From contig JAZGUH010000378.1 in the NCBI GenBank assembly GCA_037893225.1, forward strand, positions 799,001-863,000: DNA of 64,000 bases. Direction: 5' to 3'. Below the pieces are notes generated by a model. It did not search any database. It was not told the origin of the DNA and saw nothing but the letters and a program-made list of their open reading frames with translations. A program made the translations under genes and the position numbers. Shown one piece after another: positions 23,801 to 35,100 of this stretch; position 1 is the first letter of the stretch; each line of letters opens with the position of its first letter. The DNA is from Hippasteria phrygiana. Its lineage: Eukaryota; Echinodermata; Asteroidea; Valvatida; Goniasteridae.

Positions 23801-26099
23801 GTCATCACATGTCACGTGACGTCATCTTAAAGGGGCAGTTTTTGAAGCCATATATAAACAAAATTACAAGTTCGATTAAGTTGAAAAGTAATATCTAGGT
23901 AGCCCAGTAGGTTTATAGCTGAAAATTGACATGACATTATCATGATGTCATCACATGTCACGTGACGTCATCTTAAAGGGGCAGTTTTTGAAGCCATATC
24001 TACAAAAGTACAAGCTCGATTAAGTTGAAATGTAATATCTAAGTAGGCCAGCAGGTTTATAGATGAAAATTGACATGACGTTATGATGACTTCATCACAT
24101 GTCACCTGACGTCATCTTAAAGGGGCAGTTTTTGAAGCCACATATAAACAAAAGTACAAGTTCGATTAAGTTGAAATATAATATCTAGGTACGTCTGCAA
24201 GTTTATAGATGAAAATTGACATGACATTATGATGATGTCATCACATGTCACGTGACGTCATCTTAAAGGTGGATTCTTCGAAGCCATATATCTACAGAAT
24301 TACAAGTCCAATGAAATTGAAACGTGATATGTAGGTATGCTAGCAGGCGTTATTGACAAAAATTACATGACGTCATGATGACATCATTATACGATTTTCT
24401 AGTAATTTTTAAGTTTTTAAACCCCAAAGCCATATCTCATCAAACCTACATGCTAATTTCAAAAAACAATTTGTAATACATTTGTTAGGTGATAGGTACT
24501 TACATATGAATGTGCAAAATGTGTGACATCACAATGACATCATCATGGTCACAAACTGCAAGTATGCTCACATTTCCAAAACAATTATGATTAAGGATAC
24601 GTAATTGCTTGAATGTAAAACAAGATTTTGTTTCATCTACCATTGATATCTCATCAAGAATTAGAATCATACTACCACAAAAAAAACAAAAACACCCGAA
24701 ACAGCCCTGTGTTTGTACACAAACACCAGTTTCTAGTTTTTTGGCTGTTTTGGAAACTTTTCCAAAACAGCCCTTGTTTTCGTTAAGATTTTTTTTTTTT
24801 TCTTTTTTTTCTTTTTTTTTTTTTTTTTTTTTTTTTTTTGGGCTGTTTTGGAAACTTTTCCAAAACAGCCCTTGTTTTCGTTAAGATTTTTTTTTTTTTC
24901 TTTTTTTTTTTTTTTCTTTTTTTTTTTTTTCTTTTTCAGCCAAATGCCCATAGCATTTGTACACGTTTTCTTTCTTACCGGCACTTTGGCTACTTTTATG
25001 GTGCCGATTGGCTTTAAACTTGGCAGACACTTAGACTAACTACTCAGAATGTATGCCGAACATTTACGTCATGATGACGTCATCACGTGATTTTTTATGA
25101 ATTTTTGAAATTTTAAAATCGTAACATTCTTTTCAATATATCTGGCGAACGAAACAAGATATTTTCAAAATTCTTTTTGGTATAGCTTTGGTATGTCTCA
25201 AAGATATCCCCTAAAAGGGAGAAAATGTGTGACGTCATGATGACGTCATCAAAAATGTGCTTTTTTAAAACACATATAAGGATAGGTCCGATCGTCATGA
25301 AAATTGGTGGGTAGGTAGATAGTGCCACTAGCATGTAAAATCCAAAGTGACGTCATGATGACGTCATCGGCTGATTTTCTATGAATTTTTAGTTCTATCC
25401 CAAATCCCATAGACTTTGTACACGAATTTTGTAAGAGCCACTTTGGTCACTAAACAACCTCAGATCTTTATCAGGTTTAACTCAAACAGAGACCCTAAGC
25501 TGAAAATGTATGCCGAAGAGTGACGTCATGATGACGTCATCACTTGTCATGTGACGTCATCTTAAAGGTGCATTTTTCAAGGGCACATATCTAGAGAACC
25601 GTAGGTCCGATTGCATTCAAACCTGCTATGGTGGTAGACAAGTACGTGTTATAGATGAAAATTGAGGTGACGTCATGATGACCTCATCATACGATTTTAT
25701 AGTAATTGTAAAGTTTTTTAACCTTAAAGTTTCTTAAACCCATATCTCTTTAACAGAACATGCTAAATTCAAAATTCTTTTTGTAATAGCTTTGTTAGCT
25801 CCTATATTCTTTCACATAAATGGGAAAATGTGTGACGTCATCATGACGTCATCAAAAATATGCTTTTTTGAAACACATATAAGGGTAGGTCCGATCGTCA
25901 TACAAATTGGTGGGTATGTAGATAGTGCCACCCGCATGCAGAAGCCGAAGTGACGTCATGATGACCTCATCGGCTAATTTTCTATAATTTTTTAATTTTT
26001 TTAATTTTATTAAAATTTTTGAAATTTCATTTTAATCACCAAATTTTACACAAAAAAACCGAAACAGCCCTGTGTTTGTCCACAAACACTATTGGCTCT

Positions 26100-26147
<48 letters not shown>

Positions 26148-29100
26148 TGCTTCTTTTTCAGCCAAATGCCCATAGCATTTGTACACGTTTCTTTCTTACT
26201 GGCATTTTGGCTACTTTTATGGTGCCGATTGGCTTTAAACTTGGCAGACACTTAGACTAACTGCTCAGAATGTATCCCAAACATTTACGTCATGATGACG
26301 TCATCACGTGATTTTTTATGAATTTTTGAAATTTAAAAATCGTAATATTCGTTTTAATATATCTAGCGAACAAAACAAGATATTTTCAAAATTCTTTTTG
26401 TTATAGCTTTGGTATGTCTCAAAGATATGCACTAAAAGAAAAAAAAATGTGTGATGTCATGATGACGTCATCAAAAATGTGCTTTTTTAAAACACATATA
26501 AGGATAGGTCCGATCGTCATGAAAATTGGTGGGTAGGTAGATACTGGCACTAGGATGCAAAATCCAAAATGACGTCATGATGACGTCATCACGTGATTTG
26601 TTATGAATTTTTGAAATTTTGAAAATCGTAACATTATTTTAAATATATCTGGCAAACAAAATAAGATATTTTCACAATTCTTTTTGTTATAGCTTTGGTA
26701 GGTCTCAAAGATATGCCCTAAAAAGGAAAAAAATGTGTGACGTCATGATGACATCATCAAAAATGTGCTTTTTTAAAACACATATAAGGATAGGTCCAAT
26801 CGTCATGAAAATTGGTGGGTAGGTAGATACTGTCACTAGCATGCAAAATCTGGAATGATGTCATGATGACGTCATCGACAATTTTTTTTATGATTTTTGA
26901 AATTTTTGAAATTTCATTTTAATCACAAAATTTTACACAAAAAAACAAAACAGCCCTGTGTTTGTCCACAAACACTGTACCATATGTCTAGTTTCTACAT
27001 TATTTTCACTGTATGTTCACAGTGTTTACAAGTACGGTTTATGTTGTAATAATTTTGTTTTTGTCAAATTAATGTGGGGGGAAATTTTTACTTTACTAGA
27101 ACGTATCCTGAATCCGCCAAAATCCACCTATTTTGTCATGCACAAAAAGTTGGTTTTGGTGACTGCTCAATATGGAGGTATCCTGAATCCATCAAAATCC
27201 TGCAGTACCGCTAGGCTTACAATCCTCAATCCATCAAAATCCCCCAGGTTTAACATGGAGATATCCTGAATCCGCCGAAATCCCTCAAAACAGGGGTATG
27301 GATTTTGATGGATTCAGGTAGGTTAGGGTTAATATTCCCACAAAAATCACTCAGCAACAGCAAAATCTTAATAAATAGCCAATCTTCCTTCATAATAACT
27401 GTCTAAACATGTGCCACAACCGGTTATTTAAAGATTTATATCAGCAAAAGCCATAAATATTTGAGGCAGAAATCAACATGTATGTGTACACTTTGAGTGA
27501 CTAACCACTATGCCAAGAACTTCTAACACAGAAAACACAAACTTTCTTCCCCTATATTGCATGAACATTTCCTGACTAGTCACAACATTAAAGTTTCTGC
27601 CAAGTGTTTATAACAATTCTGATTTCTGAACACAATGGATGGTTATTTTCAAAGATTTTACAGTACCCAACCTGTATTAAAACCCTCCTACTGTTATAAC
27701 TATCATAACCGCAGACTTGTATGACTCGTGACTCGGACTCAATGTTTGGTGACTCGAATACAAGTCTGCATAACCTACATGTACTGTATCAAAAAACCTG
27801 AGCCCTTCCTCTCCAACAGCTTGTGTGTTTCAGCCTGTCACTCGATAGGTTTTGATAGGGAGGGTAGTTGGCTCCATTTTTGCACCGAGAGAGGGAGGGT
27901 ATAATTAAAGTAAACTCTTTGCCATTGGGTTCTACATTGTACAGTACATGTACATTGTACCTGCCCCCAGCTACATAAACTGCAAGTTTCTTTAAATCTG
28001 GCAGACTTCTCAAACACAAGAAGAAAAGAACATGTAGAAATACCGGAAACTACATATGGTGGAAATAAAGATTCTTTACATAACCAAACGAAATTGAAAC
28101 AAAAAGTAATTTTCAATTTTGGTTTAGAACATCACTAGCCCTTTCTTCTAATTGCTCTGTCAATGTTCAAGATTTATAATTTTATTTAATGCAAGTTTGC
28201 CCGGAACAAGGCTAAAAGCCGATCGAGGTGGCTTTCCTAGGGATACTCGTGTACAAATAGGGCTGTTCATTTTCGAATAATTTAGTATTCACTTATTCGA
28301 AAGTAGGTTTGACCGAACATTTTATTATTTGATACTCGCCAATTAAGTTTTTCACTTGTCAGCTGCAACTACATTGCCGCGACGGTAAAAAGTTGCAAGC
28401 AAAGCATGCTGGTTTTTACGTGCGGCAATCGATATTATGGACCGCCCGATCAACATTTTTGGAATGCGCCTGTTGTATCAAGATGGTACAAAAACGTCTA
28501 CATGTATAACATTCTAACCCAAACTCCAGCCTGCATTTTTGCATTAATAATTTTTTGTGTCAAGGATTTCACGGACAGGAACAGTAAAGCTCCGTCCACA
28601 AAAAAGTTACCGTGGACAAAACTGTTGCATTTGAGACTGCTAAGCGCCGTAACTTTTCTTCTAACTACCCCAAGCCTTACAAACAGCAGGTTGTGTTAAA
28701 TTTTGATGTGTTCACGACAGTAGTGCCTTGGCACCATTACATTACATGGAGCTATGATGCCCCAATTTGTCCAAGTGCAAAGAATGTGCCATAGGTACAT
28801 GCACTGCACAGTGTTGGATTTGTTGTGGGCAGCACACTTCCTAGTGAAAATGCCTAGGGGGTTAGGGTTAAAAATACATTAGCATCAGAGTTGTACGTGT
28901 AGATTTTTTCTTTTTAATATTCCAACCGGCAAAAAGGTATTCGAATATTCGGCTGACAAACGAATATTTGAAATATTCGGGACAGCCCTAATGTACACTG
29001 TGCACGTATGTTGAGGTGTATTGCGGGTGTATCAGTTTAGTTTATTCACAGGCTGGTATGCTGCAGTCGCACAGTATAAGCCGTTGCCTGGATCGGGTCG

Positions 29101-32100
29101 TTTGTGGCTACGGCTTCGAATTTGGCCATTGACAGGCTACAGTGAAAAGCCATTGATAATAATGTCCGTGAGATAGTCTTACATCGGGCGGCTACTAGAC
29201 GTGTTGCCAAAATACTGTACAAATGCTATGAAAATACGAACCATTCAAATTATCTCTTCCTGGGTTTTCTGTCGGATGTAACCCAGAAATATATGTGCAC
29301 AAGAAGTTTCCCAAGACACACATCATAAAATCAGGCGTGAACAGTTTTTTAAAAGTAATATTTATTGGTTTCTTTGTAACATTGTCAGGTAAAGTCGGAA
29401 GTAGATAGTATCGATTCTTGGCATATTTCTATAGTGATTGGTATCGATATGATTAAAAGCTATTGAATTATGCACTATTCAAAAATCATCGGGATCGCTG
29501 GTTCAGTTAATCAATTGCTGCTACAGAATCGAAGCACAACCTACACCGGGTTTGAACTCGTGAATCTGACTAAAAACAAATATTGCACACTAATAATCAC
29601 CAGGAAGGTTTCAAGTTGGTCGTTAGCTTCACTTCCATTGGATTCGCATTCTTGTAAAAACCCCGCTTCCAAAGAATCTCATGAAAAGTATGACAGCAAC
29701 AGAGGAAATCAACGAATATCACTGCTTGTAAAAGGCTAATATGCAATTCAATTGCGCAACACCATTATGCCTATTCAAACGCAAATAAGCACCTCCTTGC
29801 TTAAAGAAAGAAACTGATCTGATGTCACTTGTACAGCACAAAGGGTAAACTGTAGATCTGCACAATGAGCAAAACTAAGTTGGCGGAGGAAACATACGTG
29901 ATGTGGGAACTGAAGACCCAAGGTGAAGAAAGAACCACTTTACCAACCTGACCACCAAGCATTAATTTTTCTGTCCTCCAGGCTTTTTACTCACAGACTG
30001 TATTTTTCTTGTGTTTATATTGCAGTTTGTGTATCCCAACCATGTGAAACTCTCCGAAAAAGAGGTATGTGTACAAGTAAATTAACAATACATGTATGTA
30101 CATGTAGTTGTGATAATCTTAATTTTTTTTTATAGAAGTCACGTACATGTACATGTACATGTACATGTACATGTACAAGGCTAAAAGCCACTCTAGGTAA
30201 AGGGCTACAACAGAGGTGGTGGGGTTGGCTATTTTAGGTTGCCAGCCCTAACCAGCCTTACTGTTTTCCTGGTTCCAGATCTAAATGGAGGATAAATCTT
30301 CAATAGATACCAAAGAAAATATCCCAATTTTTAAGACCTACTGTTATGTACATGTACTACAATGTATGTAGAGTACATTGTACATGTAGACACAATCCTA
30401 TATAATCCAAAACGTGTATTTTGGAGTAGGAAAAGGAAGAGTAATGTTGTATAATCAGATTGTTATTACATACATGTACATGTACGGTACATGTACAAAT
30501 ATGCATCAAAGTCAATTCTGTGTAGAGAGTCTGCCCTGAAAATTTTTTTTTTTCCAGAAATATTCCTTTTTTTCACCTGTCAAATGGAAAGTTTTTGGCT
30601 TGTAGAAACAGATAACCCTTCTTGGGTACATATAATATCCTCTTCCGTCTAAATAGCAGGTAAATGACAATTAGTTTATTCTTCGCTGCGAGCAGACGCT
30701 ACTATATAGTCGGTGCTCGTCAGGTATTTTTTTCATCATATTAGAGGAAATCCTGGCTCAATGCGAAGACATTATGTGATGGCTTCCAAATCAATTCTGT
30801 TGCGTGGTCACTGTAGCGTATGACACCAAGCTGGATTTACCAGACCCATCTGGGGGGAAAAAATAGAAACACATGAGAAACATAATCTGATTTGCAATGG
30901 CTGCCCAATCCAGTTACAACTGCCATAATGACATCATCGCAGTCCATGCTTGAATGTGCTTGTCCCTATCCCAGCCTCAGTAGCACCTGTAAGAACAAAA
31001 TCAATATAAGTGATAGAATTATAGCCGAAATCCACTGTCTATGATTGGATAAAGACTTGTGCATTTTTGTTTTCTTGCCCACCCAGTTGCCCAATCATTT
31101 GATAAGCTTGGCCATTGATTTCTGCATTGCAAGACAGGCCACAAGAAAGTGCGTACATGTATCTGTTTGCTTCACATGCCCTGTACTTGTCTTTCAAACG
31201 TGATGAAAGGGAAAAGTCGACAACTATTCATGAATCTCATTTATGGCGTTCTCAATAGAGAACAGTCTCTCATCGCAACAATTAATTTCTAGATTTATAT
31301 ACCATTGGAAAGAACACATCATCAGCTTTAAAATGATGAATGAATTATTAAAATTGGAGCAGTATTTAAAAGTTATGATAGTTTTAGTTTTATTAGATGA
31401 TCCAGCGCTATTGTAGAAATTAAGCGATAAAGTTCGTACTTCATTTCTGCACCGCTGATGAACGGCTCACGATCAGGGGGTAGCCTTGGTATCTCGTAAA
31501 AGTGTCTCTCATTAGTTTATTTGTGGAAATATCAGTCAGATCGGCCAATCAATGAAGAGTTTAGATCAGAAGCTTTAAATTGATACCAAGTTTGTTATGA
31601 TTGCATTCAAAATGGCACGAATCGAAGAAAAAAAACGAATCTTATGAAGACAACTAAACACATTCCGGTGTGCAAAGCCACAATCATGGGTACACCTTTT
31701 TTTGGCGTCCATGATGATGTAAACATTATTTGAGATTACACACGAATCGGTCATCCAGCTTTATGCCAACTTGGAATAAAAAGTGCTCCAAGTGTGGCAA
31801 ATCCTAATTTTTCAAAGAGCTATTCAGCATTGCTCTGTCGTTTATAATGGTGTCTTTGTAACAAAAAGTGTACCAATGATTGTGGCTATACACAACTGAT
31901 TCACTTGCTGGTTGTCTTCTGGGTACAGCAGCCTGCCCATCCATACGTTTACAGCTGTAGAGTGTTTTTGTAAAGGCCCAGTGGTCACTGAATCCTGCCA
32001 ACTTTACCAACTGAGCTGTACCTTGCCCTACATGTATGTTGGTGGTCTCCCAAATTGTCAGTTTTCTTTGTTCAGGGGTTCTACTACAGGGTTCGACCTT

Positions 32101-35100
32101 AACGCTGGTCCGCTAGACAAATTCTAGTCAAAACAGCGGCGGTCTAGTCAAAACCCTTTTCTAAGTAGTCCGGCGGTCTAGTGAAAACAATGCCAAGATA
32201 AGCTAAGCGCGCGCGTCTTCAGAGCCAGATTGTCAACAGCGATCCCCGATTGCGTGGAGTTTACTCTCACTTCAGCTAAGGCTGTTCGATATCCATTTAT
32301 TTTGATACCGAAATATCGGCAGAAAAATATCGCGATATTCGATATTATCGTGATGACGTCACTTTTTCATTACCGGAATTGGAAGAACGGAGGAATAAAA
32401 AAATACATGACGGAAGTCACCACGGCATTATGAGTTTGGGGCCACCGGGATCGGGCCCGCCGGGATTGAGCGGCAGGAACGAGGGGGCCGGTTTGACAAA
32501 GCTTCCCTTCGCTCGTTGAGTATTTGGAGTTTTACGACATTTACCTTCAGTTTGCTACTTTATGGCACTCCAGAAAGACTAGCGTTTGTTTCTATTTCAG
32601 CATTGTTGATTAGTAACACAGATGATAATACCATGGACGATCACATGCGAGCTGTCAACAAACGACCGTGTCGTATATTTTGTGAAGACGACATGACATT
32701 GCACAATGTACAATGGATGCGCGCCACGTGTTTTAATCTTTTCTCAAGACGCGACGCAGTTCGCTACACGTAACTACACCTAACTACGTGTGCCTTGTAC
32801 ACTGGGGAAAGACGGTGGCATTCAGTGCGGTTGCTGCGCTTGCACTTGACCAAGGCTAGCAACAAAGCAACGCGCACGCGCAGATGCGCTACAGGGGTTG
32901 ACCTTATTGCAAACAATTGCCATACCCCTCGATCTCAAGATGAGTTCGCAAGCGTGTAGGTACGTCCGTACGTACATTGTACACTGGGAATAAGACGTTG
33001 TTTGCACTTGACAACGTTACGTACGGAAGGTAAAATTACAATGTTCCGTAACATTTGGGACCGGGTAGTACTCAATAAATTTGTGTGAAAACATTTACAA
33101 TTGTAAATACAAGTAACTGCTAATTTATTTATCATTTATTTTTGGGAAAATTAACATCGTTAAATTCGATTGAATGAACGATACAACATATGCATACAGC
33201 GGCATTCAACTGTTTTAGCACATGTACGTAGCCTCTGTTAAAGCCTGAAAGGATGTATTGCAGCAATAAGCGCACGTGTATAAGGATCACTGTGCAAACC
33301 TGCGTCTTGAGAAAAGGCTAGTCAAAAAGACGCGCATGCGTAGTTATAGTTTCAAAGCCCGGTTAGTGGGCGACACCGTGATTTGTAAGCAAGTGATTTC
33401 AATGTGGTATATACACGACGTTCGTGAACAATTGAAATAAGTGATCCCAATGTTATTGTCGGGTGCAAAGTTGTGTGACGTTCTATGATTTGTAGAAGTA
33501 TTTGCCGTACGCTAGAATTTCAGACTTTTGGAAATGCCTCAGATTGCACCACACAGAGCATCTAGAATCCAAAATTTCCCGGGTACCTTAAGCGGGCCCC
33601 GGACTCCACGCCGTAAGGGCGTCGCGCTACGCGCTCGCATTGTGTCTGCCGCCCTGCTAAAATTTCAGGCTGTGGAGTTACTGGAATTTCAAGCAAAGTA
33701 AACTGGACTAATCCACACATAATGCGGCCAAAAAGAAACATATATCGCGATATTCTTCGGTATATCGAATTCCCCGCTATTTCGGGTTTTTTAAAGGGGC
33801 CGATACGATTTTAGATATGAAAAAAATATCGAACAGGCTTACTCTCAGCTTGTAATAAATGTTTGTAAATACAGTGTACTTGGTCAGGTTACTTACAAAA
33901 AAAGTAGCCTAAAAGGTGAAAAAAACATGCGGACCAGTGAAAATGCTGGCGGGCTAGTAAAAAGTCAACATTACTGGTCCGGCCGGCTAGTGAAAAAAAA
34001 AGTTAAGGGGAAACCCTGTGTAACTAGTCAGAAGTCATAAACCCAGAATGCCGTATAGCCAGGGATCACGCCCAATTTTACGATACAACCTGGGAAGCGA
34101 CTGAAGATGCAACTTTTTAACTTATAATTCATCAAACAAACCAAAGCAAAAGGGAAACTGACTATGTAGGTAAATTTGAATAAATTTTATAAAGTGAACA
34201 AGAAAACTGGCAGGAGCGAAATTCGAACCTGCGACCTCCGGAATACCGTACCGGCGCTCTACAAACTGAGCTACATGTACATATACATGCTGTAAATTTA
34301 TTCAAATTCACGTCGTCAGTTTCCCTTGTAGTTTGTTTGACGAGTTATTTATTTCAGTTAAAAAATGAATACAAAATCTACATACATGTATGTACCTCCT
34401 GATTGATTCATTACAAATGTGATTTTAATTTTATACATGTACATGTAATTGTGTACAAATGAAAGCAAAACTACATTGTAGATTAAAGCTGGAAAGATTT
34501 AGCACAATGTATGCAAAAAACACAAGATGAAATCTTTGTACAATGTACATGTGTACTCAGTGCCCGCAGCAGATTTCTAAACAACCACAAAATTAATTGT
34601 TGTTTACAAAGTGACAAGACAAGGGGTGTAAATGATAAATTACAGCACTTACCCCTTTTCACTTGGGTTCAGGCATACATGTACATGTACTTTGTAAATT
34701 TTCTTTTGGCAGATCATAAAAAAATACATTGTGCAAAAGGTGGAGGGAGATTCCAAAAATAGATAGGGGTTTCACACTACTCTGAACTTACATTTGTATA
34801 GTACCCAGGTAATTAATCACCCGGGTACATGTACAATAAAATGTAGTAGTCCATTACCCGGGTAGAAGCTACAGTAACCCGCAGAATCGGTTTCACACTA
34901 CAAAATTAACCCTGCTATTCAGCTTACCCACTTCAGTGCGCACCCGGGTAACTGCATTTACACTATGCGAATGATGACCCAGAGAATGTGCCCTCCCAAA
35001 ACCCTGAACCATAATGTAATTTTCACTTTGAGACTTGCAAGTAAGATTAATTGTACTAATTATTTCTCTTCCCCTGATGTCAGCATTGAATAGTGCCATG

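Larger units (their letters stand above)
20687..26991 (+). repeat. Composite tandem array rich in TGACGTCA (cAMP-response-element palindrome)
   Basis: About 6.3 kb of diverged tandem units inside DENND6 intron 1. By hand count it holds about 47 exact TGACGTCA octamers, mostly in pairs as TGACGTCATGATGACGTCAT, plus many one-base variants. Chance would give about 0.1. Spacer blocks repeat too: AAAACAAGATATTTTCAAAA, CACATATAAGGATAGGTCCG and GCCATATATCTACAAAAGTA. Four units end with a hairpin GTGTTTGTCCACAAACAC then CTAG (22295, 24733, 26098, 26988), and a 30-bp palindrome GGCTGTTTTGGAAAC/TTTTCCAAAACAGCC starts units at 20687, 20743, 24743 and 24841. Poly(T) tracts follow the starts. TGACGTCA is the canonical CREB/ATF site; any regulatory effect on DENND6 is untested. 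Confidence 0.9.
32003..34345 (-). mobile_element. tRNA-bearing element (copy 2) split by a nested hAT-like element
   Basis: The left piece (32003-32093) and right piece (34018-34345) match the 11773-12260 family, including a nearly complete tRNA-like segment at 34209-34280 (minus). The word AGTCAGAAGTCATAAACCC, continuous elsewhere, is cut off from its usual left neighbour by about 1.9 kb of inserted DNA. Confidence 0.75.

Noticed and set aside
20778..26180. Lysine- or phenylalanine-rich open frames across the poly(T) tracts
   Set aside because: They are translations of homopolymers and of the repeat ends in the array; no domain is present.
20941..26890. CRISPR array or bacterial operator cluster suggested by regularly repeated palindromes
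   Set aside because: The context is an animal intron, spacers are themselves repeated, and the unit structure is that of tandem transposon-like repeats.
34209..34280. A functional tRNA gene on the minus strand (also 11844-11922, 52211-52281, 52819-52893)
   Set aside because: Boxes A and B are recognisable, but acceptor and anticodon-stem pairings are flawed, the loop lacks a normal U33, and each copy lies inside a dispersed element.
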